NCBI GenBank assembly: GCA_027310305.1
Contig: DAIDBD010000077.1
Span: 1-64,000, forward strand
Source: Herminiimonas sp.
Lineage (GTDB): Bacteria; Pseudomonadota; Gammaproteobacteria; Burkholderiales; Burkholderiaceae_D
Length of the DNA: 64,000 nt
Reading direction: 5' to 3'
Shown here: positions 16,221-24,194 of the stretch, piece by piece
Layout: the number at the start of each line of letters is the position of its first letter
Numbering within the stretch: position 1 is the first letter of the stretch
Translations under genes and position numbers: made by a program
The notes under the pieces: generated by a model
Told to the model about the DNA's origin: nothing
What the model saw: the letters and a program-made list of their open reading frames with translations, nothing else
Databases searched by the model: none

Positions 16221-18330
16221 AGCGAGCGGTCAATTGCAGCGAGCGCGGTGCGCCGGGCAGATTCAAATTGGGCGAGCTGCCGTGCCCGGACACGATGTAC
16301 TTGCGATCGAATAAATTCATCAGATTCAGTTGCAGGCTAAAATTTTTCATCCGGTAATAAGCCATCGCATCCGCAGTGACATAACCCGGCAAGGTGACGG
16401 TGTTGCCGGCGTTGGCATAGCGGTCGCCCACATAATTGACGCCGGCGCCGGCGCCGAACCCGTTACCCAGTGCCTTGGTGAGCCAGAAATTGGCGCTGTG
16501 TTCCGGCGTTAATGTCGCGCGCTTGCCTTGCACCGGCTGCCCCGAATCCTGCGCGATCGAAGAAGTCACGCGCGCGTCGAGATAGGAATAGCCGGACCAG
16601 ATTTGCCAGCCATGCGGCAACTCGCCGCTAAAGGTCAGTTCCAAGCCATCGGTACGTTGCGTGCCGATCGGGATCAGGCGATTGGTGGTCGGGTCGGTCG
16701 ACTTGATATTGGTACGCTCCAGGCGGAACAGCGATGCGGTGGCGGATGCCTTGCCGTCGAAGAAGTCGAACTTCGCGCCGATTTCCTGATTGATGGTTTC
16801 CTCCGGTGCAATCTGCGCATTGTTCGCGGCCAGCGGGAAGCTCTCTGCGGACGGCTGGAACGATTTGCTGAAGGAAGCGTAATAGGACTGCGTTTGCGTC
16901 GGCTGGTACACCAGGCCGACACGCGGACTCCATGCGCGGTCGGTGCGGCTCAAATCGGCACGTCCGGCAATGCGCTCCCTGGTTTCCTGCTTGAAGATGT
17001 CGTAACGCACGCCGGCCAATGCTTTCCAGCGCGCCGACAAGGTAACCATATCCTGCACGTAACCACTGGCCACCGACAAAATACCGAGATTGTCGGAGGA
17101 AGGCGCACTGGTAACGGTGAATGGCACAACCGGCGCGACGGGATTGAACAAGGAAACGGTGGCGACATTGCCTTGCGAACGGAACATCTGATCTTTATTC
17201 TGCTTGCCGATCTCCACTCCGTACAACAATTGATGCGCCATCCCGGCCAGACTGGTTTTTTGGATCAATTCAGTTTGGTTGAAATATCCGTCTTCGTCGC
17301 GCCGTACATTGCCGCGGGTGAGCAATGCGGTCTGGGCAGCCTCATTGACCGAGCCGACCAGCGTGTTATTGCGGTCCAGCGAGTAGTCGTAATGACGGAA
17401 TGCGTTGCGGATCGACCATTCGCTGCTGAAGCGGTGATCCAGCGTGAAGCCGAGCGCAGTGACGCGTGCTTGCGAGTAATCGAAATTCTTTGCATCGGCC
17501 GCGCCGTAATAGGTGCCTGGCGGTACGTTGACCGGCAAGCCGCGAAACGCCGGAATGCCGAAATCGGTAACGCGGCGGTCGGCCAGGTATTCGCCCTGAA
17601 TCAGCAGCCTGGTGTCCGGATTCAGCTTGATCGACAAGGATGGCGACAACGCTTCGCGCTTGAGGAATTGTTGATCGCGATAACTGTCGGCGCGTTCCAG
17701 CGCGCCGGTGACGCGAAACGCGATGCCCTTGTCGCTATAGTTGCGCGCCAGATCGAACTCGCCGCGGCGCTGGTTCCAGCTGCCGACCTGGGCGCTGGCC
17801 TCGCTCTTGTCGATGCCGGGTTTCTTGGTGATGCGGTTGATCAGGCCGCCGGAAGAACCGCGACCGTACAGAACCGATGCCGGGCCTTTGATTACTTCTA
17901 CTTGTTCGATGTTCGACAGATCGCGGAAATACAGCGCATCGTCGCGCAAGCCGTCGATGAACTGGTCGGCAATCGCAGTAAAACCGCGAATGGTCACCTG
18001 ATCGCGCTGACCGTCGCCATGCGACAGGCCGATGCCGGGTATCGACTTCAGCGCATCCTGCATCGAACGCATGCCCTGATCGCGCAACAGGCTTTGCGGC
18101 ACCACGTTGACCGTTTGCGGAATATCGTGCAGCGGCGCTTCGATCTTGGTGCCGCTGACCGCCGTTGGCGGATTGTAGGTAGGCGGCAGTCCCCGGCTGC
18201 TTTTTACCTTCACTTCAGGCAACGTCGCGTCGGATTCCGCAGGCGGCGGTTTTTGTGCGAATGCCGGATTGGATAATTGTTGAACGGCTACTGCGATCAG
18301 TAGCGCCAGTCCGGTTTTTTTGACTGCCAT
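16210..18330 (-). CDS. TonB-dependent siderophore receptor
   Basis: A 706-residue outer-membrane receptor of the Fiu/BfrD catecholate-siderophore type. A signal peptide (ends NPAFA) is followed by a probable TonB box around DATLPEVKVKSS and then the plug domain: IPQTVNVVPQSLLRDQ, LKSIPGIGLSHGDGQRD, VTIRGFTAIADQFIDG and VEVIKGPASVLYGRGSSGG. The barrel ends in a C-terminal Phe (QLTARYAF). AGGGAG six bases upstream selects the ATG at 18330 over a frame extended to 18351. A small gene, a repeated octamer and a Fur box lie upstream. The exact siderophore is not known. Confidence 0.9.
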   Translation of the reverse strand: MAVKKTGLALLIAVAVQQLSNPAFAQKPPPAESDATLPEVKVKSSRGLPPTYNPPTAVSGTKIEAPLHDIPQTVNVVPQSLLRDQGMRSMQDALKSIPGIGLSHGDGQRDQVTIRGFTAIADQFIDGLRDDALYFRDLSNIEQVEVIKGPASVLYGRGSSGGLINRITKKPGIDKSEASAQVGSWNQRRGEFDLARNYSDKGIAFRVTGALERADSYRDQQFLKREALSPSLSIKLNPDTRLLIQGEYLADRRVTDFGIPAFRGLPVNVPPGTYYGAADAKNFDYSQARVTALGFTLDHRFSSEWSIRNAFRHYDYSLDRNNTLVGSVNEAAQTALLTRGNVRRDEDGYFNQTELIQKTSLAGMAHQLLYGVEIGKQNKDQMFRSQGNVATVSLFNPVAPVVPFTVTSAPSSDNLGILSVASGYVQDMVTLSARWKALAGVRYDIFKQETRERIAGRADLSRTDRAWSPRVGLVYQPTQTQSYYASFSKSFQPSAESFPLAANNAQIAPEETINQEIGAKFDFFDGKASATASLFRLERTNIKSTDPTTNRLIPIGTQRTDGLELTFSGELPHGWQIWSGYSYLDARVTSSIAQDSGQPVQGKRATLTPEHSANFWLTKALGNGFGAGAGVNYVGDRYANAGNTVTLPGYVTADAMAYYRMKNFSLQLNLMNLFDRKYIVSGHGSSPNLNLPGAPRSLQLTARYAF

Positions 18331-18358
18331 GATGCTCCCTGTCGAATACAAACTGGTG

Positions 18359-18394
18359 GCTGGCTAGTACGTCAAAAACACTCTTGGCTGGCTA
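18359..18394. repeat. Paired GCTGGCTA octamers upstream of the receptor gene
   Basis: GCTGGCTA occurs at 18359-18366 and 18387-18394, with GTCAAAAA between the copies. The segment lies 29-64 bases upstream of the receptor start codon. A very similar segment occurs upstream of the next small gene (18786-18828), also in two copies with GTCAAAAA close by. The duplication suggests a shared leader or regulator site; which is not known. Confidence 0.45.
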
Positions 18395-18434
18395 TCGGAT
18401 AAAGTGAAAAATTGTTGCCGGTATAGAGGAAAAC

Positions 18435-18755
18435 TCAATGCGGACTTGTTCGCGTTACAAGGCGGGTAAAAAATTTTGGACTTTCCGGTCGCGGCATTGC
18501 CCGTTCGACCACTGTCGTCCATTGTTCCGACAATTGTTGGCATGTCGCACGTAACACCGGCGCGAGACCGGGCAAATCGCCGAGAGCTTTCAAATGGCGT
18601 TCGATGACCGACGCCAGCTTGATGCAGGCTCCTGTTTCGCCGACGTTGGCGGTGTAATGAGACATCAGATGCAACAAAGCTGAAACCAGCAACTCCGGCT
18701 GCGAGGTGGTGCCGCTTGGTTCAAGAAATGCGGGATTGGTTTCGTCGATGGCCAT
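18435..18755 (-). CDS. Uncharacterised 106-residue protein between Fur box and receptor
   Basis: A soluble protein of 106 residues with AAGGAG seven bases before its ATG. It has no signal peptide. The middle is helical (LLVSALLHLMSHYTANVG, ACIKLASVIERHLKALGD) and resembles small proteins seen near TonB-dependent receptor genes in betaproteobacteria, but I know no function for them. It is the first gene downstream of the Fur box at 18913 and could form an operon with the receptor, which starts 104 bases after its stop. Confidence 0.7.
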   Translation of the reverse strand: MAIDETNPAFLEPSGTTSQPELLVSALLHLMSHYTANVGETGACIKLASVIERHLKALGDLPGLAPVLRATCQQLSEQWTTVVERAMPRPESPKFFTRLVTRTSPH

Positions 18756-19084
18756 TAAACGCTCCTTGGTGAGAAAGGGCTTTTTGCTGGCTACCGCGAA
18801 TCACAACAATGTTGCGGAGGGCTGGCTAGGTTTGTCAAAAATGCTGCTTGCTGATCCACTATCTGGGACGAAGGCTTGGTTGTTTTCGTCCGGACATTAG
18901 CGCTATTTCTTAGATGAGAATAATTCTTATTAAGATTATTGCTTATTTAAGTAAGGACAGCAAGGATTTTTTGGTTGAGGCGCGACTTTCTGGAATGCAC
19001 CATCGATGCGGCCGTGTTTTGAAACTATTATGGCGAACTTGGATAAGGGCGGCAGCATTGTCGGCTGCTTTGCCGGAGCAAACC
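18756..19084. other. 329-base intergenic region with promoter, Fur site and octamer pair
   Basis: No coding frame with a ribosome site was found. The half next to the small gene carries the GCTGGCTA octamers (18786-18793 and 18821-18828) with TTGTCAAAAA between the second copy and 18841, plus a small CAACAATGTTG palindrome at about 18804-18814. The Fur-like site is at 18913-18933. The part from about 18960 to 19084 shows nothing I can name. Confidence 0.5.
18913..18933 (-). promoter_or_regulatory. Fur box upstream of the siderophore receptor unit
   Basis: GATGAGAATAATTCTTATTA is the same core (GAGAATAATTCTTATT) as the Fur site before ftrA, with one base different in the first half. It lies about 160 bases upstream of the small gene at 18755. 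Iron-dependent repression of the small gene and receptor is expected. The distance to the start is longer than usual, so the promoter must give a long leader or there is a further internal promoter. Confidence 0.7.
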
Positions 19085-19921
19085 TTATTGCCTGGATTTG
19101 TTCCTGCGAGCAGCAAGATCGACCGTCGCTCTGCCTAGCTGTTTGTACAGCGTTCCGTGGCGCTTATCCCATGCCCTGACGGCATGATATTGTTTGGCCG
19201 CCGTCGTCATGTCGCCGCGCGCAATGGGTCCGGATAGCGCATTTTCCGGGCCGCTCCGGAAAATGTCGTCAACGGTTTTCCGGATCAGCGGTTCCATCAT
19301 GGCAAGCGCCACATCGTTCGGCACACCAGCCCCGGCATACGCTTGCTGCGCAACATCGAGAAGCGTGACCAGATAGTTGGAAGCGAACACCGCCGCCGAA
19401 TGATAGAGCATCTTGAAGTCGCCATTGATCGGGACCAGTTGCGCGCCGATTGCCGAAAAGGCTGCGCTCAATATGTCGAGCGCGCGCTGCTCGCCTTCGG
19501 CGCCGCAATAGGTTCCGGCAAAAGATTGCACTACCTGTTCCGGTGCGGCGAAGCTGCGAATCGGATGGATGCTGGCCACCGCTGCGCCACAGTGCCGTGC
19601 CGCTTGCAGTTCGCCGGAATCCAGTGCGCCGCTGCAGTGGAATACGACATTGCCTGCGGAAAGATGGCCGGTGCGCGCCAGTCGTTCGGCGCATTGCGCG
19701 ATCTGGTCGTCGGGCGTTGCGATCAGATAAATATCGCTGGGCTGCAGACCGGCATAATCGCCGATCGCGCGTCCTGCGCCGATAAAGGAAACCGCCTGCC
19801 GGGAACTGGCGAGCGAGCGGCTCAGTACATCCTGGACGACAAAAGTGCGATGTAACGTCCATAGCCGTCCCAGCGTCTTTCCAACATGTCCGCCGCCGAT
19901 AATGGTGAGAGTTTGGGACAC
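19085..19921 (-). CDS. Rossmann-fold and DUF2520 domain oxidoreductase-like protein
   Basis: A 278-residue protein. The N-terminal half is a NAD(P)-binding Rossmann domain with GGGHVGKTLG at residues 9-18, then IYLIATPDDQIAQCAE and the NVVFHCSGALDSGEL segment. The C-terminal half is an all-helical DUF2520 domain (SIHPIRSFAAPE, NGDFKMLYHSAAVFASNYLV, GPIARGDMTT) of the kind fused to F420-type or prephenate-dehydrogenase-like domains. Substrate unknown. It ends the minus-strand run that begins with the racemase-like gene 13 bases upstream. Confidence 0.8.
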   Translation of the reverse strand: MSQTLTIIGGGHVGKTLGRLWTLHRTFVVQDVLSRSLASSRQAVSFIGAGRAIGDYAGLQPSDIYLIATPDDQIAQCAERLARTGHLSAGNVVFHCSGALDSGELQAARHCGAAVASIHPIRSFAAPEQVVQSFAGTYCGAEGEQRALDILSAAFSAIGAQLVPINGDFKMLYHSAAVFASNYLVTLLDVAQQAYAGAGVPNDVALAMMEPLIRKTVDDIFRSGPENALSGPIARGDMTTAAKQYHAVRAWDKRHGTLYKQLGRATVDLAARRNKSRQ

Positions 19922-19934
19922 GATGGCAATCCTT

Positions 19935-21023
19935 TCATATCCGGAATTTTACCGACGCGTCGGTTTCCCAGTAATCGCCTTCGATCGCATGCGTGACATG
20001 CCGTACCGCGCCACGCTTCAGGAACAGCGGATGCGCAATCGCTTCGTCGGTACGCAAAACCGGCGTCACGCAGCAATCGGCAGCGGCAAATCGTTCTGTC
20101 CAGACCGCCAGCGTTTGCTGCGCAAAAATCACATCGAGTTCCGACTTCACCGCCATCGCTTCCGTTCCGCCGATTTTCTGCCCGTGCGACCAATGGCAGG
20201 CTTTTAAATCGGCGCGATCCAGCACGTCGCAGCAGATTTCCCAGAACTTCAGTTCCAGCGCGCCGACCGCCATGAAGCGATCGTCGCTGGTGCGATAGAC
20301 GTTGTAGCAGGGCACGCCGCCGGTCAGCAGATCGCGCCCGGGTGCTGCCGGTTTGCCGAAATTGTTGACGGCGACCAGCGGCATGATGTTGTGCGCGAAT
20401 ACCGCATCGGTCATCGACACATCGACAAAGCGGCCCTGGCCGGTCATTTTCGCGCCCAGCAGCGCGGCAAGAATGCCTTGCACCGCCGTCTGCGATCCGC
20501 CGAGCAGATCGCCGATTTGCAGATTCGGCAGCGCAGGAATGCCATCCGGTCCGACATTCTGTTCCAGCATGCCGGCATAACCGACATAGTTGATGTCGTG
20601 TCCGGCCAGATGCGTGAACGGGCCGTCCTGTCCATATCCGGAAATCGCGCACATGACGAGCCTCGGGTTACGCTGCTTCAGGATTTCCCAGCCGGCGCCC
20701 AACTTGTCCATGACCCCGGGACGGAAACTTTCCACCACGACGTCGGCGGTTTCGACCATCCGCAGGAATTCATCGCGTTGCGATATCTCTTTCAAATCGA
20801 GACGGATGAATTGCTTGCCGCGATTGACCGCAATAAAGAATTGCGACACGTCATGCCGCACATATCCCATCGTGCGGGCATAGTCGCCGATGCCGGGATC
20901 TTCGATCTTGATCACCTCGGCGCCCATGTCGGCCAGATGCATGGTGGCGACCGGACCGGGAAGCAGGCGGGTGAGGTCGAGGATGCGAATGCCGAGCAGC
21001 GGTTTATCGATGGATTGATTCAT
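19935..21023 (-). CDS. CaiB/BaiF-family enzyme, alpha-methylacyl-CoA racemase-like
   Basis: A 362-residue CoA-family III enzyme. The opening GIRILDLTRLLPGPVATMHLADMGAEVIKIE is typical of the family. His142 in GHDINYVGYAG and Asp172 in IGDLLGG are 30 residues apart, the same spacing as the His126/Asp156 acid-base pair of alpha-methylacyl-CoA racemase, so racemisation of 2-methylacyl-CoA esters is the best guess. CoA-transferase activity on an unknown acid is the alternative. The ATG at 21023 is chosen; the frame continues upstream to 21089 through a hairpin repeat without a ribosome site. Confidence 0.82.
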   Translation of the reverse strand: MNQSIDKPLLGIRILDLTRLLPGPVATMHLADMGAEVIKIEDPGIGDYARTMGYVRHDVSQFFIAVNRGKQFIRLDLKEISQRDEFLRMVETADVVVESFRPGVMDKLGAGWEILKQRNPRLVMCAISGYGQDGPFTHLAGHDINYVGYAGMLEQNVGPDGIPALPNLQIGDLLGGSQTAVQGILAALLGAKMTGQGRFVDVSMTDAVFAHNIMPLVAVNNFGKPAAPGRDLLTGGVPCYNVYRTSDDRFMAVGALELKFWEICCDVLDRADLKACHWSHGQKIGGTEAMAVKSELDVIFAQQTLAVWTERFAAADCCVTPVLRTDEAIAHPLFLKRGAVRHVTHAIEGDYWETDASVKFRI

Positions 21024-21065
21024 GGATTGAATGAGTCCTGGCGATTCTGAATGATGAAGGGCAGA

Positions 21066-21144
21066 GTCCACGAAAGACACGAAAAGCACGAAAATTTATA
21101 GCACACTCTTTCGACTTTTCGTATCTTTCGTGATTTCCGTGGAC
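21066..21144. repeat. Imperfect inverted repeat built of CACGAAA-like units
   Basis: The left arm GTCCACGAAAGACACGAAAA and the following GCACGAAA are mirrored by a right arm ending TTTCGTGATTTCCGTGGAC. The outer GTCCACG/CGTGGAC ends pair perfectly; the right arm carries one extra unit of about eight bases. Each arm itself is built of ACGAAA-type repeats. It fills the gap between the ABC-F gene end and the racemase-like gene start. It could fold into a long stem in RNA, or be an imported repeat. Confidence 0.65.
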
Positions 21145-21165
21145 CATGCGTATTTCAATTAACGA

Positions 21166-23172
21166 TTATGCGCAGGCCTGTTCCAGCGCTTCCTGCTGCT
21201 CCAGCCATTCCGCCTCCAGTTGTTCAAGCTCTTTCGCATAATAAGCCTGATCGGCCAGCAGCGTTTTCAATTCCTTCTTGTTGGCGCTATCGTACATCTC
21301 GGGGTCGGCGAGGCGCGCATCGACCACGGCTTTTTGCGCATTGCGCTTGGCGATCTGTTCTTCCAGCTTCTTGATTTTTGACTCGATCGGTTTCTTGCGC
21401 GCGGCAAGTTTTTGACGGTCTTCCGCTTCGAGTCGTTTTTGTTCACGCTTGTCGGTACCCGATGCCGATGTTCCCGGAGCAGCGATCGACGCAACCACGC
21501 TGGCCGATTTGGCGCTTACTGCCGGCAGCGCCGTGCCGCTGCCGGTGGTCTTCGCCGCCAGCTTGGTTTTGAACAGCCAGTCGCGGTAATCGTCCAGATC
21601 GCCGTCGAACGGCTGCAGCTTGCCGTCGGCGACAATGATGAACTGGTCGGTGGTGGCGCGCAGCAAATGCCGGTCATGCGACACGACGACCAGCGTTCCT
21701 TCGAATTGGGCGAGCGCCATCGTCAGCGCCTCGCGCGTTTCCAGATCGAGATGATTGGTCGGTTCGTCCAGCAGCAGCAGGTTGGGGCGTTGCCAGACGA
21801 TCAGCGCGAGCGCCAGACGCGCTTTTTCGCCGCCTGAAAACGGCGCGATCTTGCTGGTCACCATCTGGCCGTTGAAATTGAAGCTGCCGAGGAAATTGCG
21901 CAATTCCTGTTCGCGCACGTTCGGCGCAATGCGGCCGAGATGCCATAGCGGCGATTCTTCGTGGCGCAGCATTTCAACCTGGTGCTGTGCAAAATAACCG
22001 ATTGCCAAACCTTTGCCGAACTGCGAGTCGCCGGTCAATGGCTTGAGTTCGCCTGCGATTGTTTTGATCAGCGTCGATTTGCCTGCGCCATTGACGCCAA
22101 GCAGCCCGATTCTCTGACCGATCTGCAATGAAAAATTGATCCCGGAGACGATGGTCTTTTCAGTCACGCTATGGTCGGTTTCGCTTTCGATCCGGTAACC
22201 GGCATTGACGTGTTCCATCACCAGCAGCGGATTGGGTGCGTTCAGCGGTTCGCGAAATTCGAATGAAAATTCCGCCGCCGCACGCAGCGGCGCCAACTCT
22301 TCCATTTTCGCCAGCGCTTTCATCCGGCTTTGCGCCTGCCTGGCTTTACTCGCTTGCGCCTTGAAGCGATTGATGAACGATTCGAGATGCGCGCGCTGGC
22401 GCGTCTGCTTCTCCAGTGCACCTTGCGCCAAGATCATTTGCGCGGCGCGCTGACGCTCGAACGATGAATAATTGCCGGAATACCGTTTCAGCTTGCGTTC
22501 ATCGATATGCACGATCACGTTGACCACGCCATCGAGAAAATCGCGATCGTGCGAGATGATGATCAGCGTGCCGGGATAGCGCTTGAGCCAGTCTTCCAGC
22601 CAGATGATCGCATCGAGATCCAGATGGTTGGTCGGTTCATCCAGCAGCAGCAGATCGGACGGACACATCAGCGCCTGCGCCAGATTCAGCCGCATGCGCC
22701 AGCCGCCGGAAAAGCTGGCGACCGGCTGCTGCATTTGTTCCAGCGTGAAACCGAGGCCGGTCAGCAATTGTTCGCCGCGCGAACGGACCGTGTACGCATC
22801 CGCATCGGCCAGCGCACTGTACAGTTCGCCGATCAGCGTGCCGTTGGCTGCGCTTTCCGGTTCGCTTTCGAGAAACGCGAGTTCATCTTCCAGCCGCCGC
22901 AACGTGACGTCGCCGTCGATTGCATATTCAAGAGCAGGGCGGTCGAGCGCAGGGGTTTCCTGCGCGACGTATGCCATGCGCCATTTCGATGGAAAGTCGA
23001 TTTCGCCCTGATCGGCGTGCAGTTCGCCGCGCAGCAGGCCGAACAGGCTCGACTTGCCGGCGCCATTGGCGCCGATCAGGCCGATCTTGTCGCCGGGATT
23101 GAGCGTGACATCAACGTTGTCCAACAACGGCTTGATGCCTCGCATGAGGCTGACTTGCTGAAAACGGATCAT
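21166..23172 (-). CDS. yheS: ABC-F family ATPase, YheS-type
   Basis: A 668-residue soluble protein with two ABC domains and no membrane part, acting on ribosomes as other ABC-F proteins do. Domain 1 has GANGAGKSS, FSGGWRMRLNLAQAL and LLLLDEPTNHLDLDA. Domain 2 has GVNGAGKST, FSGGEKARLALALI and LLLLDEPTNHLDLET. The linker and the ERQRAAQ/SRMKALAKMEE region are those of E. coli YheS, and the C-terminal 100 residues form a charged coiled coil (KLEEQIAKRNAQKA). Full length for YheS (about 640). The role in E. coli is still only partly defined: relief of ribosome stalling. Confidence 0.9.
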   Translation of the reverse strand: MIRFQQVSLMRGIKPLLDNVDVTLNPGDKIGLIGANGAGKSSLFGLLRGELHADQGEIDFPSKWRMAYVAQETPALDRPALEYAIDGDVTLRRLEDELAFLESEPESAANGTLIGELYSALADADAYTVRSRGEQLLTGLGFTLEQMQQPVASFSGGWRMRLNLAQALMCPSDLLLLDEPTNHLDLDAIIWLEDWLKRYPGTLIIISHDRDFLDGVVNVIVHIDERKLKRYSGNYSSFERQRAAQMILAQGALEKQTRQRAHLESFINRFKAQASKARQAQSRMKALAKMEELAPLRAAAEFSFEFREPLNAPNPLLVMEHVNAGYRIESETDHSVTEKTIVSGINFSLQIGQRIGLLGVNGAGKSTLIKTIAGELKPLTGDSQFGKGLAIGYFAQHQVEMLRHEESPLWHLGRIAPNVREQELRNFLGSFNFNGQMVTSKIAPFSGGEKARLALALIVWQRPNLLLLDEPTNHLDLETREALTMALAQFEGTLVVVSHDRHLLRATTDQFIIVADGKLQPFDGDLDDYRDWLFKTKLAAKTTGSGTALPAVSAKSASVVASIAAPGTSASGTDKREQKRLEAEDRQKLAARKKPIESKIKKLEEQIAKRNAQKAVVDARLADPEMYDSANKKELKTLLADQAYYAKELEQLEAEWLEQQEALEQACA

Positions 23173-23207
23173 TACTTGAATTCTTTACTGTTCATCTGTA
23201 CAAGGGA

Positions 23208-24092
23208 TTATTTCAATTGGTCTGCGGTCAGCAGGAACACCATGTCGTCGCCGGCGCTGGTCGATAGCCAGGTCAATTCCAGATCGGGGAAAGCCGCTTC
23301 CGCATGGGCGCGTTCATTGCCGATTTCAACCATCAGGATGCCATGTTTCGCCAGACGTTCCGACGCACCCGCGACGATCTTGCGCACCAGATCCATGCCA
23401 TCCGCGCCGCCTGCCAGCGCGATCTGCGGTTCGCGCCGGTATTCTTCCGGCAGCTTGCCTATCGAGCCGCTATTCACATAGGGCGGATTGGTGACGATGA
23501 GATCGTATTGTTTGCTCGGCACGTTCGCATAGAGATCGGATTCGATCAGCGTGATGCGATCCTGCAATGCGTACTCTTCCACGTTGCGGCGCGCGACGGC
23601 CAATGCATCGGTCGAAATATCCACTGCATCGACCTGTGCATTCGGAAAGGCATCGGCCAGCATGATCGGCAGGCAGCCGGAACCGGTGCAGAGTTCAAGA
23701 ATGCCGGTGATCGATTCAGGGTCGCTGACCCATGGCGAAAATTGATCGGGAATCAATTCGGCGATAAAGGAACGCGGCACGATGACCCGCTGATCGACAT
23801 AAAACCGATAGCCGCCCAGCCATGCCTCGCCGGTGATATAGGCGGCAGGAATACGTTCCGTCGCACGCTGTTCGATGACGCGTAAAACAGCATCGACTTC
23901 ATCCGGCAACAGCCGCGCATCGAGAAACGGATCGAGCTTATCGAGCGGCAGTTTGAGCGTGTGCAGGATCAGATACGCCGCTTCATCCAGCGCGTTGCTG
24001 CTGCCGTGGCCGAAGAACAGCTTGGCGGTATTGAAGCGGGTGACCGCATAACGCAACAGGTCGCGCAGAGTGGAAAAATTATTTGGCGTCAT
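23208..24092 (-). CDS. prmB: Ribosomal protein uL3 glutamine methyltransferase PrmB
   Basis: A 294-residue methyltransferase that modifies a glutamine of ribosomal protein uL3 (E. coli Gln150) using S-adenosylmethionine. The SAM-binding motif is ILELCTGSGCLPIMLA, with the acidic VDAVDIS strand after it, and the catalytic DLIVTNPPYVNSG motif (NPPY) binds the glutamine amide. The N-terminal helical part (STLRDLLRYAVTRFN) fits PrmB rather than PrmC, which has a different N-terminal domain. It is the last gene of the dap-prmB run. Confidence 0.9.
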   Translation of the reverse strand: MTPNNFSTLRDLLRYAVTRFNTAKLFFGHGSSNALDEAAYLILHTLKLPLDKLDPFLDARLLPDEVDAVLRVIEQRATERIPAAYITGEAWLGGYRFYVDQRVIVPRSFIAELIPDQFSPWVSDPESITGILELCTGSGCLPIMLADAFPNAQVDAVDISTDALAVARRNVEEYALQDRITLIESDLYANVPSKQYDLIVTNPPYVNSGSIGKLPEEYRREPQIALAGGADGMDLVRKIVAGASERLAKHGILMVEIGNERAHAEAAFPDLELTWLSTSAGDDMVFLLTADQLK

Positions 24093-24194
24093 GGAAGTTG
24101 GATGGTTATGGACAGGCGGAGAATCTCCGTTGCCTGATCTCTCTTCCGAAACGGAAGAGAAATTTATCAGAATAACTGAATTATGCGGTGCGGA

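Noticed and set aside
16528-18276. 582-codon plus-strand frame opposite the siderophore receptor
   Set aside because: Antisense shadow of the receptor gene; the minus strand has the full set of plug and barrel motifs.
24140-24160. Hairpin TCTCTTCCG AAA CGGAAGAGA downstream of dapE
   Set aside because: Perfect nine-pair stem but no T-run follows on either strand, so not called a terminator; kept only as a possible RNA structure.
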